From positions 84,330-148,329 of the forward strand of contig KB297541.1 in the NCBI GenBank assembly GCA_000328365.1: 64,000 nt of DNA. The letters are read 5' to 3'. The stretch is from Capitella teleta. Taxonomy: Eukaryota > Annelida > Polychaeta > Capitellidae. Positions 11,247-25,883 of the stretch are shown one piece after another (position 1 is the first letter of the stretch; every line of letters starts with the position of its first letter). Position numbers and translations under genes: made by a program. The notes beneath the pieces were generated by a model that was not told the origin of the DNA, did not search any database, and saw nothing but the letters and a program-made list of their open reading frames with translations.

Positions 11247-14200
11247 TCACGTCGTCATGACTGGCTTCACGGTCGAGTTGTTGTGCACCGCGACCAACCC
11301 ACCCGCGGACAAGTGCGGACTTTCGTACACATGGTCCCGGATCTTCATCGTGCTCAGATCCGTGTGTGCGTGTGGGCAGTTTGGCGGCTCCGGAACGGAC
11401 ACTGACGTCAGTACGGGTCGGTTGCGGGGGTCACCGCGAAACGACCCCCCGCGGGATTGGTATGTCCGGTAGATGGAGCCATCGTCCACCGACATCTTAT
11501 CGCTGAATCTGGGAGAGCGATCATAATGCTTGCACCCGTCGTGGCTGTCAACCGGCGGAGTCTGCGGGATCAGCACGCCCGCACGCTCGTAATGACTGCG
11601 ATGCTGTTTCCTGATAATCATAACGCATCTTAGTGAACACTGTGAGCCAAAGTACGTTATGAAATTGATCAGTCCATCAATGCATTACATGCACCAGCAC
11701 GGGGCATGGGAAGAACTTACCTTTTCATGTATACAATGGCTATTGCTAGCATAAGGAAACCGAGGATGACCCCGAGTGCAACTCCAATTGCCACGACGAC
11801 CAGCAAGCCTGCACGGGAAATAAAATCGGTATTATTTGAAGAGGCAGAACCTCAACCATGCAGTTTGTAATATTCCCCCGAGCATTTTACCCATTCAATC
11901 AGGTTTTCATTCATATCTTCATTTATAGTACTAGTAATGCTTCGTTTGTAATATGATAAGTTAGAATTTTTCATTTGGCGAAATTACACAATAAATCAAG
12001 CCAGATTAATATTGTTCGCATGGCGGTAAATCTACTCCGTCCCGATCGAAGAACACTAGGCCTGTCAAAGCCTGATTGTAGATGAATAGCTTAATTCTTA
12101 GAATTAACAATGTTCCAACTCGCTGATAACGATCTGAACCGGATGGTTCTAGAGACACGTAGACTATGATCTTGCGTCACGCAGATTTTGATTTGCAGCA
12201 CAATTCCAAAGCGATGCTGACGTGTTCGTTAATTAACTGATTGACTTCTCGTGTCATGTGACTGTTGCATCAGGGCTATCAGTACTAGACTTCTGGCTAT
12301 CACCACATGTCTAAGAGCGACCGTCGTATAATGTCGCATCTCCGTACACAAATGCCTCTTTACCTGCGTCTTCGAGGGCGTCGCTGATGGTCCAGCCCTG
12401 AACTGCTCCTTGTACAGGATGACATCGGCCTATTTTCCCTGCCCATGAGGTGCCAGTGCAGGTCAGGTGCCAGGCTTGTTGCGTATGGTTGCAGCCGACC
12501 GAAAGCGTATCTCCGTTGTGCTGTACCCAGCCGTTAGATGGCGCCTCGACTTCTGGGCAACCGACGGCTGAAAGAGGAGAACGGAATGAAAAGGACCGAT
12601 ATGCAATAAACCAATGACGCGGTCTCATTACTGCTTTCAAAATTCATCGGTAATGGTCTTCAAAGTCACGTGGCTTCATCTCTGTGGGGCCATACATAGC
12701 GTCTAGGGCAAGCAGGCTGTCAAAGGCCTTATGGCTTACAATGCACAAGTATTTGACGGATGCCTCCCTGAACTAGAATTACAGGCGAAGCGTGGCCGCT
12801 CACCTTCGTATTTCATGACGAAGTGACCTTGAGTACTCTGCTCTGATCCGCTATACACGCGGATCTCCACGTCTGCGGATGCCGATGTCGTCATGGAGAG
12901 AGTTCTCGTTTTCATGACGTCACACACTGTGATGTCACTGGAGATCATGGTGATCTTGTCGGTGACGGTTGCGAAGTGATGGCAGTAGTGACTCTGGATC
13001 TGTTCTCTGCTCAGCTCGACGAACGGGTAGAACGTGAGATTGAGGCGTTGTCCCGCCTTGGGTTGGATCACCCAAGGACACGACGCGTCGCCACACCCGT
13101 TCTCTGACGTCACCACGCTGGCCAGGTACCCCGACGGGCTCATGACCCTTAGGAACCCCCCTCCGCCGTCACACCGGGTGTTTCCGCACTGCGTTGCTGC
13201 AAGTGAAACGAAATGAAAACGCTGTGCATACAGAGGGTGGTGACATGAACAGACCCTTAACACAGGTGTAGGTGGCTTCCAGGTAGGACATGAGGTCCCC
13301 GGGGCAAGGCCGGATGTTGTAGACCTCATGGAGGTCAGATATATCCAGGCTGCACTGCCGTCGTCCGGAGCAGATGCTGTCGAGACGTCGCAGCACGTCC
13401 TTCTGACATCCCAGGGAGCCTCTGTTCACGGTCACGCATCGCCCAATGCGCATGCGCCCGTAGATGGCGCTGGTCATCAGGATGACCTCATTCGCCCCTG
13501 GACAAGATGCCTCGTACGTCTCACGTTCACAGAACTGATGGACACCTGGAAAGGTACACGAAAAATGGAATTAACTTTGATAAGTATATAATAACATGTA
13601 TTATTAGATGCACACTGGGACTTCTATACATGCACATGTACAGGCCTAATGCGCCCTATGTGTGTTTTTGGGAGCACGATTTTGCCTCTCTTTTTTTTTT
13701 TTCAATTAGGCCAAAGACGGAAAATGTAAAAAGTGCAAAAGGTAAAGGGGATGTGTGCATGAATTGATGAGGCCAGCGATGCAGTCGGATTGTTCCCAGG
13801 TGATCAGCAGCAGTCGGAGGGCGTCAATATGCATGGCTACCTTCGCCTTGGATCAGTGGCTCTCCGTTAATGCGCAGCGCTACACGAATCATTGGCACGC
13901 CGCGTGTATATATATATACCTAGGGCATCGCGAAGAACCTCGTTCGGAGGCTGTGATGCGAGACACGATTTCTTTGTCTCCCTCTGGAGTCACGGATATT
14001 GATGCGGAGGGTGAACAAGGCAGAAACCCGCTTCACCGCACGGGCCCTCTGAGCTATCAGTGCCGGGACGTTATCAGCACAAGAGGCGCTCTGGGATGCG
14101 ACGCGGTGGTCGGCGATCATGACGCCTAAGCCCCCTTACTGCCCCTGGGCCCTCGGGGCCAGATCTGCGCCCATCAATCCCGTGTTTAGGCACACAGGGC

Positions 14201-17200
14201 GACAGCAACTCTGTTGGTCTAACCCCAGCGCATGGCAGAGGGCGTGGGGTTGGGGAGAGATATGACATCGAAGGCACAGCGCTTCGATGACTTTTTGCCC
14301 AAAAGGAATTCTCAGCCGGATGATTTATCAGACCGCGCATGCGCATTGTGCTCACCCTTGACCCCGATGAATCAGCACTTTCCGCTCTCATTGACTTCTC
14401 CGTGAATAACTTTGGCGTTTTATTGCTTTGATTGTTTTCGTTTTTGGTGAATGATCTGCTTGGAGATCCGTCTATTTGACAGACGGATTAAGCCGCCAGG
14501 TCAGAGTTCAAGGCTTCCACACGCTCCACGAGCCCTCCAACAACATCGGCGCAGATTTATTTGCTTGCGACTGAAAAAAAAAAGGCAACGGAGGGCGCGT
14601 ACAAGAGCATTGGCTAAGTGAAGGGGTGGGGACGGTGTTGCGCCACGCATTCGTCAGACAGCATAAAAGGAAGCATCACTCGCCGACTGAAACCGGCTCC
14701 GGCAAAGTGATGATGACAGTCGTAGTGAAAAAGACAGAGCCCGTGTCAGGGACCTAATGGCCTGGACGCCTCGCCTCCATTTGACGTCGTCGCTTTGATG
14801 TACATGAAGCCATGTCGAGGTCGTTGCGCCATAAGAAAGTGACGGCGCAGGTGCAAGAGTCGCTGCTCACCTGGCTTCAGCTTACATCAGATAATTATAA
14901 TTACAACGTGCATTAACTGTGATGGTAACCACCTTTGTACAACACACGGAAACCACCGGCGAATATACTCAGCACTTAGCAGGTTTATAACGAGCAGTCA
15001 CGCATTCTTAATGTCCGACGAGAAGAAAAACTCCATTGTTGACATCCGGGAATGATGGTTGAAGCGCCCGTAAAGGGCCATAATCATATGTAATGACTGC
15101 AATGCTGTTGTGCAAAGGGATCGTTTGGCTCATCCTAATTGAACCCTGTCTGATGCATCAGTGCCGTTAATGAGCCAAGCCCCGCGAGCCAACAACCTTC
15201 AAAATTGGGATGTTATGAACTGCTGTTTTCGCCTATTCAGTCAAAGAAATATGAAATACAGCGGACCACTGGCGGCGTTGGCTCACGTCTTATCTTGTTA
15301 TAGTTGACTGATTTAAGAAGTGCGAGCAACGTGAGGCTCCGCAAGATCACACAGCGATCCGTCAGAGGCACCAGTCAGTGCTGCAATCAGGTATTGACTG
15401 ATTAACACTGTGCTTTAGTACTCTCTCTGCTGGCGGCTTCATTTCTGCTATCGGAGCCAAGCATCGAAAGTCTTCTCTCCTCTTCCGACCAATCTTCTCA
15501 AATTACTCTGGATTGGAATCGGAAGCAGACGATTCATTAGGAGAGAGGAATGTCGTTTGTCTTCCGAACAAAAAAGGTCAGCTAAGTGATAGATCAGTGT
15601 TCTGGCGGTGGATTCACAGTATTAACGAGCTATCAAAAATGCCACGCAATTACAGCATCAACTCAAATTATTATTATTCAGGTGCATAATAATTAATTGT
15701 TGTGGCTGAAAGACGGACGACTATGGGTCACGCAGCTTCCGGTTTGCGACCGGTATAGAAGGAATGGCTGAAATTCTCTTTTGTCTTTGTAATGCCAATT
15801 GCACTAATCAACATGCAAAATACACAGATCAAGTCTTTTGTCTGTTTAATCACAGACACGCACAGGTCGACATCCAAGATTAAACACGCGATTCCTTCAA
15901 AGAGCTCACAGGTCGAAGCGAAGGGCGGAAACTGGCGAATCGGCATCTCACTCGCTTTGACAAAAAACCTTCGCCTTCGCGGCTCCACTCAGCCGAGAGA
16001 CCGGGTGGATGCACCGACGCACCTCGGCTGTAGGTTTTACCTTTCATTACGGCATAATTCCGCCATAAAAGGCGGACCTGCTGTCAGACCGTGCAGTCCT
16101 ATTGTTACGAGCAATGCCGCACGAGTAAGACGCCATTATGAGGGGTTGCAATTAGCCGTGGACTTGCACCAAAGTGATGCCGTCGCATCCTCCTTCGCTT
16201 CGTGTTTTACGTGCAGCATTGCGGCACTGAACCTGGTGTGTTTTTCCTGAAGGATGACGTCACTGCTGCGAGATTGCAGATATGAATCCTGGAAAGCACC
16301 ATCTACTCGTCTGTCATGAACGTTTTGTAACATTTTTGTGTGTATACCAGGCATTAAATATGACGTGTTATAATATGGTATTATTGTGTAGAATTTGTCA
16401 ACAAAGCATCCTTGACGTCCGCCCAGTTTGTCCAAACGCCGACCTTCTCTGTCCACCACAAATAAACGACATTGTATTTCCAATGTAAGCATCATTTTCA
16501 CCAATCGCCGCCGTAACAACAACATTGGCCTCAGCATTGGTCATGTCCCGTCCAGCCCCCTTGCTTGAATTGAAAACATATTTCCGCAAGGGTCAGTCGG
16601 TGGAAGCTATTTGATATAACTGACACCAATGTCCGTCTGTCCATGTCAGCCAATATAACCATAGCGTTGCAATGCGAGACTGCAGCGAGAGAGATGACTC
16701 TTCCCTCTTCCCCATTGGAAGCACGCGTGGTGATCCTACCCCGTGACCTCCCGTGGTCGCAAGTCAACAGACACCGGGCGGGACGCTTGATGGACCGTCG
16801 TCTTGATGAGCAGGGCGGGCATGTTCCCCAACACAAGGGGCAGCGAAGGTCTCGCTCCCAGAGCACTTTGGTCGCGACACAGCGCACTGAAGGCCCTAGG
16901 GTTGATTTGTAGGGCAGGGAGATGGCACTGAGAGGAAAGGGCGGGTCCGGCTGGAGGGGTGGGGGAGGGCATGATTGCGTTCTGTGCCCATGCAAGCCCA
17001 TCTATCCGACCTTTCGCTTGGAGAAGCCATTTGTCTGTGTGGCTTTTCAATCGCTCTGAGCCATTGGCTGTTATCAAGGAGGACGAGTGTAGCGCCAGTC
17101 GCCAACCGCTATGCATACGAAATGCCCGGCGACAAGATCTCGCCCGGTGACTCTATTCAATCCCTTAAACATTCCCGCTTGGCCGAGCGAAAAACCTCCC

Positions 17201-20124
17201 AATTCCCGGCCTCTTCTTCTCAGGGAATGCACAAAAAAAAGCAGACAAAAAGCCGAAACAAGTAAAAAGTATAGCTCTCACAGGAAGTGGGTGCATGCTG
17301 GGTAATAGAAGCACGTGACCAGTGTGCTTTACATCCGCGTCTATACGTGTTGGGAATGCGTCGCATTTCGTGTGTTTTCTGTCGTTGCCGCCGCTCGCGA
17401 TGGAGCCAATCACTCGCAGAGAAAGGAGACGAGAAAGCCACCGTGGCACGACCCGACTCATTAACATGCAACGAGTTAACCGCAGTTCAAAGGTCGCGCT
17501 GCAATTAGGAGACTAAACGTGTTCACGTGAATGTTACCTTCAAGTAAATTGGCAAGTGAAGTTCATCCCTAAAGAAGTTACCCTGAAGGGGTTCATGGCA
17601 CAAAGACGGATTTCTGCATAACGGCCATGCACGTGAAGCGGTTCCATATTTGGTTGCCGGTACTTGGAGTGCTTCGGGCGCAGCCACTTTGCGATTTAGA
17701 GGCTTCGCTGATAACCTTCATGTGATAACCTTCATGTGATTACCTTCATGTGGTTTTCATTTAAGAGTTTCATTATAATAACACTATCCAACAAAAGAAG
17801 TGGGAATTAGGACAGGGGTCATGTCACCTGAGAGGTGAGTGTCTCATTTCCAATCTTTTGATTGATTAAATGTGATTAAACGCACGCGGATTCCGCAAAC
17901 GGATCACGTGACCCTCTGTAAGGCGTGCTGATCAAATGCCAACGAATTCGAATCCTCTCGTCTGAGGGAATCGTCTCACGTTGGAGGTCTGCTCTGGCGT
18001 CTTCCTCATCTCCTCCTAAGATTTCATGAGGATGAATTCAGTGCTTGACTTCAGGCATCCTAAATTCCCGATGAGCGGTGCGATTAATGCAAACATAAAA
18101 AAATATTGTGTTAATGTTTCTCAATCCAGGTTGAAATTTTACACGCCCATGCATGAGGGGATGGGATGCAATTACTTGATTAAAGGTTTACTACAATTAC
18201 ACCTGTTGTTAAGAGAAAAATAATCGGAGAAAAATATTTACACGATGCAAATAATATATAACAGCCGTGGAACGCCTTAAAATTTATGTGTCAATTTATC
18301 ATTCAGTTTGACAATGCGAATTTTCAATGACAATCTATCATAATGTTAAGTAGGCACTGGCTAAAAGGTAAATGTCAAAGCATTGATTGTAGAGGTCAAC
18401 AAGCAAAAAGACGAATGCATTTCAGCGATTTCATTTGCTCCGCACGTTCGTAATGCATGGTGCAATTCCTGGGTGTTCATAGCAGAAGTAGGTTTATCAT
18501 TGTCAGTGATCTACATTTGCCTCGAACGAAATCAGCAGCATCGAGCAGACAATTGAGGAAGATTAACGACAAATGATGCGAGCTTATTGGACAGGAAGCT
18601 TCCACGCGACCAGCTCGTACATTAGGAATGAACGTCATCAATTCTCACCGATTTCTGCGCGTGCGTCTCTCGGGCGACGCTGTTGATCGAACGGGCAAAA
18701 CGTTACATTAACGCTCATTAGAATACGGTGGCAGGATTGGCTCACGGAAGTCTGGCATCACTAAGTGACATTCTGACTAAAGTTCATAAATAATTCATAA
18801 CACCTTTTGTTGTGTGCTTTAATTCCTTGCATCTGATGTGTCGTTGTTGAAATTGCGAGGACATTTACGTACGAGGTCACGATAGGCAGCACTGTTGGTT
18901 GATGAATATCTCACTGATTGTTGGTGTTGCGTGATGGCAGGGGCCGATAGCACACGGGGTCGTGACGGGGCATGCCGCTCACTTCGAGGCGCTAATCAAA
19001 CGGATCTTGGTTAGCTGCTCTCTGGGATCCAACAGGTTTCCGAGACACTTATCCGAAGATGCCAGAGGCAGCAGCATGAATCACGAATCTCTGAGACATT
19101 TATGAGCAGCTCCACTACCTGGATTCTTTATGGTTATCTTATCATTGGGATGGATTATACCTGACTAGCGATGAAGGGCACCGAAGTGGATGCAGAAGAG
19201 GCAACGCAGCGGGGAGTAGAGAAGCCCCACTGAAAACGAGAGATTACCCTCCTCTGGGGGAGGAAGCAATAAGAAAATTCAATTCTGTGGAAGCATTAGG
19301 AGAGCAAGGGAGTTGTAATGCACGACCTAATGTCGGGCACTCAGTTTGCCATCAAGGGAATTCGGATGAAAGTCAAATGCAATCGACTGCACCCCATGCA
19401 TGGCCAAGAGCGGAGCCAGATGCCCACAGATTGGCTCTGTGGAGGTGTTATGAATCCCGCAACTCACGCACGTCGACTCGTTGGTTGGAGGTTGTGTGAT
19501 TTCGGGAAACTATACCAGGGAGCTTGATTATATGCAATACACTGCGTAGTGCGTACATATGTCGAGCAAGGGGAAGTTATGATGTAGAGACGAATCGTGC
19601 ATGTTCGGAAATTGCGCTGTATGAAGGATTCAACGCCAAATGAAACAATATTGCATTTATGGCTTCAGGAGTTCAGCAACGCCATCTTACGATCTGATTA
19701 AAATTTGATGAGATTTGTTGGAAGAATTCTGCGGGCGCCTGATGGAAGGGGGGCTGGTGTTAATCACCTTAACGACATGGGGGTTCTGGTGGGATCGTCG
19801 TTAATCAAATTTAATTAACGGTGCATTTTGTAATAAGGTGGAATTGATATATAGCGGTTGTTTACGGTGTGTATGTGGGCCATCAGGTTAAAGAGGTTTG
19901 GTGTTTATATGAGCGTCCTTCCACAAACTCTAACAGGTAATCTTCTATCATTAGAGAATGTTATAAGTTAGAAGATAGTCACACACATTTGCACTGCGTC
20001 AAAGTGCTTTTTTCTCGAATACTTTTGCGAATGTACGCATACTTTTATATGCTAATAGGTCATTGTGGTATACGTGCAATGGAGCTAATTCTGGTTACTG
20101 CTTTACTCTCAAGCGGCCGAGCAT

Positions 20125-20161
<37 letters not shown>

Positions 20162-20443
20162 CTTTAAAAGTGTGGTTCCGCTGAACACGCAAACGATCAT
20201 ACATCTTTTATAGGTCTAGGATCTTTGACTGTACGTGTAGCAATGCAGGTCCACCCTATATTGGCACGAAGAAATATTTCACCAAATATGATCAAACTAA
20301 ACCAAACGTAAAAATCATACGAATGTTAAAAGCAATAAAATTCAGGGTTCGTGACCCAAATTCTCACCTAGTGATAAGGTCAGCGATGACCACAGACTGA
20401 CCAGAACCAGAGGCGTCCACACGAATCGTAGCGTATCCTGCAT
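11247..20443 (-). CDS. SUEL-lectin / CUB-like / CCP-like transmembrane receptor A
   Basis: Six exons, phases all consistent, 471 residues: 20443-20368, 13545-13255, 13196-12804, 12567-12364, 11808-11721, 11610-11247. Exon 1 is a signal peptide (MQDTLRFVWTPLVLVSLWSS...) ending in phase 1 at GTGAGA. Exon 2 is a complete SUEL galactose/rhamnose-binding lectin domain (YGRMRIGRC, then CSGRRQCSLDIS, ending YTCVKG). Exon 3 is CUB-like (Cys pair, CPWVIQPKAG, alternating hydrophobic strands). Exon 4 is a CCP/sushi-like module with four Cys, starting GCPEVEAPSNGW. Exon 5 is the membrane helix (LLVVVAIGVALGVILGFLML) followed by MKR. Exon 6 is a tail of about 120 residues with HYER-x7-TPP and DHVYESP. 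SUEL domains bind sugars; the tail tyrosines suggest signalling (inference). Ectodomain exons 2-4 are all symmetric phase 1-1, which favours shuffling. The signal exon lies 6.8 kb upstream, so its link to this gene rests on phase and paralogy with B and C. Confidence 0.83.
17710..17754 (+). repeat. Short tandem repeat, three 14-bp units
   Basis: Three near-identical units of GATAACCTTCATGT, the third reading GATTACCTTCATGT, inside the first intron of receptor A. Confidence 0.85.
20126..20157 (+). repeat. Poly-A tract
   Basis: An uninterrupted run of 32 A just downstream (minus-strand sense) of the signal-peptide exon of receptor A, within its first intron. Confidence 0.9.
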
Positions 20444-22430
20444 GTTGCTCTTAATCCGACGTTCAATCGCTGCGCAACCTCTCAAGTGTCTGCCATCAGC
20501 GCAAAAGAACCGCCGACTATAAGTGCGGCTCTGCCCTACGAGTCGCGTCTCAGGGTGGGATGGTGAGGGGGGGTGGGGTGGGCGGAGCGAGCCGTGAGGC
20601 CACTGGGTGAACGAATCGATCTGACATCGCAGCGTGGCCTCTGATAGGGTGTCGATTTGCATTGTTCCAAAAGACAAAATCGGCTTTGTCGGCTTTGATG
20701 CCTATTGAACACTGCAACGTGTCGGTTTTGTTATGCGCGTCAAAGATTATGACGCCTCGGTGCGTGAATAATATGTTTGCTTGACTTTTTATGTTCATCC
20801 AGGTTCTCCCCTTCTGCTGCCCCGGACACTCCGGCCCTCTTCAGATTTCCGCTCCGTCTCACTGACAAGTTTCGCGAATCAACTTGTTTATAACGCGCAG
20901 CAATCATTTCTAATGAAAAGTCGTCAATTTGAACGTCGATTTCAGTGAGTCAGGTGCACAATATGTATTTATACATCCTCAAAGCTTCACCTTCATATAA
21001 TTATGCGTACACAGAAGGAAAATCTTACCCCGATGATATCAAATATTATGTGTTTCGATTCGGCTTTGTGTGTTTCATAATTAGACAGGTTTTAACCCGG
21101 ACACCTCGCCTCTGATTGCTGACAATCACCTGCGAACTGAGACGAGGAACAAACTCTCCTGAGATTAATCAGCACAGGTGTGCTACCCAACGCTGAGGTG
21201 TCTAAAATATTCAGGATTGAAAATTAAATTTTCCTTCCGCTTGATATTACATAAGAGTGCTAAGACGCATGATGATTGCGTGGAGTCATGCTCGCAACAC
21301 GGAAAAGCAGCGTGCCCGAGGCTCTCAGCCTAACGACGGATTTGGAAAAAGGGAAAATGACGCAATCAAAACGGATGAATCCTGTGATCCCGGGTCTGAT
21401 CTAGGATCAAAGATGGATCGTCTATCATGGCTCCGGATCTGCAATGCAATCGGATGTCGAACGCCCGGCCAAGAATTCATCCACTCACTAATTAATCATT
21501 TCATACTTGTGTACTTGTGTGAACGATCTCAACCATGAGGTAATTGTCTCGCTGAAACGTCAAGTTGGGCATTTCGATCTCTTAATTCAGGGAAATGTCA
21601 GCAAAATGGCGGCGATCAAAGGGCTTGATTGGACCAATTCTACACGCGCAGACTTCGATGGCAACCGCAAAAAAAGAAGATTGTCGTGCATGCAAGCAAC
21701 CAGAGCAAGCTGCTTTGATATGATATTCACACACAGCTTTATTCTATGCTCATTCTTAGTCTCATCTCTCATGAAGGCAATTACGCGCTCAAATCTCCGA
21801 GACTTGGGAAAAAGCAGACCACAGCTTGGTTCATGGTCATAATTTAATGCCCTTGCAATCCCTATATGCACAGAGGAATCCGGGAGGCGATCCTTGCATG
21901 TAGCCCCGTCCGGATCCTCTAATTCCAATGCATAGCCCTGTCGCCCACATCGCCATAACCCGACCAGGGCTAAATGACTCATGTCCAAGCGGGTGAATTT
22001 CTGCCCCTGGCACCGTCCATCCACAGATCATAACACAACGTATTGAGCTCTGTGAGTTAATTACGACTGAATAAGTTATACGACATTCGAACCAGGTGCA
22101 CACAGTGCTTAATTCCTACGCTGCGTCCGCAGTGACACGTTGCCAGCCGCCAAACGAGGCGCTCTGAGTGAGCATCCGAGTGGTCGGCTGAATGTCAAGG
22201 GCTCTTCAACGGGACGCGCTCGGCTCCTGGTTTTGCACGATCATAAAATAATCAACATTGCAAGCTGAAGAGTGTGAAAGACAACACGCTTGAGAATTTC
22301 TGAGGAGCAGCAGCACTGATACTAATAATAAAAGATATGGAATTTATTTACGAGTATAAAAAAACCACCTATAAATGCAATACTGTCCATTAGTAGGGTA
22401 TACACTGTCCATTACGGCGTTGCATATCCA
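20444..22430. other. Intergenic stretch between receptors A and B
   Basis: No gene seen. The part just above 20443 (to about 20620) should hold the promoter of receptor A; a weak TATA-like TTATAG lies near 20518 on the minus strand. The part below 22431 holds the 3' end of receptor B. Confidence 0.5.
22343..22348 (-). terminator. Polyadenylation signal of SUEL receptor B
   Basis: TTTATT on the plus strand reads AATAAA on the minus strand, 83 bp past the stop codon of receptor B. Confidence 0.55.
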
Positions 22431-25400
22431 TTACGGAATTGTGCGTGACTCATGCTGGTCAGATGAGGATTGCTGGCACAAATCCTTCTCAGATAAAGTC
22501 TCGTAGATATTCGCATTCTCTCGTGCAGATGGTGACGTCACAGCTGGGGTACTGCTCCGGGAAAAAGTCGAGCTTGGTGCCCATGAATGGCGCTGAATAC
22601 TATCGTCGCTGGTGGAAACTTCCGAGTCGGAGGGTATAGGAGGCAATTCGAGGCTTTTAGCTCTCTGAGGAGGGTACGGAGAAGGGTGCTTCCGTGGGAT
22701 ATCTTCAGGGATGGCGGGTTTCGCGACCCGCATCAACCCCCGGGTCCGCTTCTTATTGGGGATGCTGTAGAAGTACTTGCTGGCCCCTGGGGGAGTCTTC
22801 CGGTTGAGGCTGCTGATGCGCTCGTAGTGGTGCTGCAGGGTGGATATCTGGTAGGGACCCTGCGCCTGGTGCTGCTGTTGCTGCACGTACAGCGGGTTGC
22901 GACGGAGGTGCGGTTCCAGCAGATGACACTGCACAAGTTTGGTCGAAGGACTGGATTCTTTGCTTTTGCTGTGAGTGTATAAGACCAGGTTAAAATGGAC
23001 ACCTACATGGACATGCACTGACCGTTTGATCACGAGGAAGGCTGCTATTGATACAGCCACGATTATGGCACCTGCTAGAACACCTCCAATCACTGCCCCT
23101 AATAAAGATGTATAACTCATGTAGTTACAAAAGATCAAAGAAAAGCACGTGTAGAATATTAGACAGAATTTGGAAGTTTTGAACCTGTGCGACACAAGCG
23201 CGACAGACGACAGGCCACGCTCCCCATTCCCAACAAAATGACGCGTCATGTAAATCCAAGTCGTGTCATTACCTCAGAGGCCGCCAGGGGATTCTGCTGC
23301 CATTTGCCTGAGACAAAGCAGTAAATCGCGGAACATAATCATTCTCCGTGTGATAGCACAGGAGCATCAGGTGGCAGCATCAACTCCACTCTCATGACCA
23401 TCGCAACGACTTGCAAGACGACTCGGTTAAGCCTGGCGAATGGCAATTAACATTGTGGCCGCACATAAATTGGGATGCAGAGGCAGCGCAAGTTGTCAGC
23501 GACGAGGATCAATGGCTCCCGTGGATCATTTCGGCGGCCACCGAAGAGGACGGGCTGATTAAGAGTCGCTCGTAAAATTCACCAGAGAAGCGCTCTTTGA
23601 TCATGACGCCCCGAATACGCGCCGGCACGACATGTTACCTGAAAGTCGCATTTCTTGTAATTATACGAGGCGACCTGGACGCTGAGGGAATGTACTTACA
23701 CGGGAGCCAAAGCAGACACACCGTGTGATCGGTTGAATAACATATTATTCCGGGTTTCTGATTCGGACGTATTTTATTGTGAAATCAAACCGGACCAGAA
23801 ACCCGTGGTAAAATTTCACAGAGCAATCATAACCGTGGAATTAATAGATGTGAGAGAGCTGTCACAAGATATGCACATGTCAACACTGTATCAGCTTCCA
23901 TAATAGCAACACGAGGTGGCATCTTGAAGTTAACCAGACGCTGCTTAAATATAATAACACCCTGTTCGGTGGATTGACCTCGGTCACTCTGGCGAAGGGA
24001 GTCGACAGGGAAGAAATATTAGGAGGCGTTAATCTCACCGATGTTGTCTTTCACGAAATCCAGGCTGGAGTTGGGTGCTTTCTCTGCGACGGGAGGGGGT
24101 GAGGAGGTGATGAAAGGGATGGAGTGGGCTGAGGTTCGAACGATTGCGACTTCGGTGAAGGGGAAAGTGTCGTCTGCGGGGAAAGAGGGAGAAATGGTGA
24201 AATAACCTGAATTGTGCTATGGTGTATTTACCTGTGCCGTTTGATTGGCTGGTGGTATTGCCCTCATTGACTGTGGAATACAGAATCACCTTTACTGGTA
24301 TCAGTACGTGATTGGAAGGGAGAGGGAATTTGTTTTATTTCAATGCTTAATTAAATGTGGCGAATATCGGTGGGACAATATTCTCGTTACGCGTCCAATA
24401 AGTTCAAGCTTTTGCGTTTAGTAATATACGTATATTTATAGAGCGCATTAGCACATGATTGAACCAAATGAAAGTGGCACAACGATCCAACATTCAAAGT
24501 AACGTTATGATTTAACAGATCTACTTCACACACGTAAAGCCAGCAAACTTCGCATACCACGCACACGATTGAAACGAGCGTGTTCAAGTACAAAACCTCC
24601 GAATACACGTTGAATATCCTTGAGATAGGACTTCTAGCCCATGTATTGGATACAAAATAGCTTATTATTGCTCGAAACCTGCCTCCATGACATACGTCGT
24701 ATATTAATTAGACGCAAATAAAAGGGAATCAATTGTTTTTAACAGATGTTCAAGGTCGATCATAACGCACTTGATCACCCAACCAAGATGAGCCTATAGG
24801 CCTAATGTTACATATTATTATGTAACAAATTGAGTCACGCGTACAACCACGGTGTATTGGGATAATTAGGATTAATAGATCGACAAGTCAATCTGGTTTT
24901 ACGTACAACACGGTCACGTGACCCGCGGTTTGCAAGGTTTGTGAAGTTTTACGTGTTTAGGCCCTTCACACAGTACGAGCAATCACAATGCTTCAATATA
25001 CGTTATGATTTATACGTTATGATTTTACCGTCTTTAACGTTTACAGCTGCGTTTTCTTGCTGACCAACGCCCAGGAGTGGCGCAGTGGTGGACAAGCCAA
25101 GATGGACGGGAGTGGAGGACACGGTTCCTAGAATTGTCGTCATGGTGACCACAGGAACGGGGGGCGTCGCTCGAGAGATGGTTGTCTGAATTGGTGAGTG
25201 CGTAGCTTGTGCTTCGGTTGCGTTTTCAAAAGCTGCAATATTTTATCATATAATTATCTCGCGTATGTTATGTTATATGCGTATAGGCACACTTTACAGC
25301 ATAATTATACAGAGTGGGCCAAAAGGAGTACATGTATATCTACTCCACGTACAAAAAAAAACAAAACAAAAAACAAAAAACTTTTCAACTTCGTAAAATT

Positions 25401-25793
25401 GACCAATTATTCCAAACACCAATTACTAGTACTGGTCTGGATTGACTAAAATATTCTGCGCCTATTTATGCCAAGAAAGCAAGATTAAAAAATCAAATCT
25501 GAACGAAGGAGGAACATTTAATTGCAGGTGGTATGCGATCTAAAATATATTTTGTATGAGCTGAATCAGATGAGCTCCCGAACAAGTACCAAGGATGACG
25601 CAATCTGTTGCATGGCGCCTCAATGCAAACTGCTTTGTTTTGACTATATAGGGTGTAAAGAACAGCTAGTGCTACAAGCAAAATTCAAAACAACTTGTTT
25701 CCGGTTTTTAATAAGCCGAGCACGTCAAATGTGAATGATAATCTCACAGCTTACAGGGAGGCCCACTCTGTCTGTAATCCTTCACAATACATA

Positions 25794-25883
<90 letters not shown>

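Larger units (their letters stand above)
13546..20367 (-). other. Long first intron of SUEL receptor A
   Basis: 6.8 kb with no convincing exon on either strand. It contains a CpG-richer block at about 16550-17520 with several short overlapping frames in all phases, more like a regulatory block than a gene. It also has a 14-bp tandem repeat near 17710 and a T tract near 13690. Confidence 0.5.
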
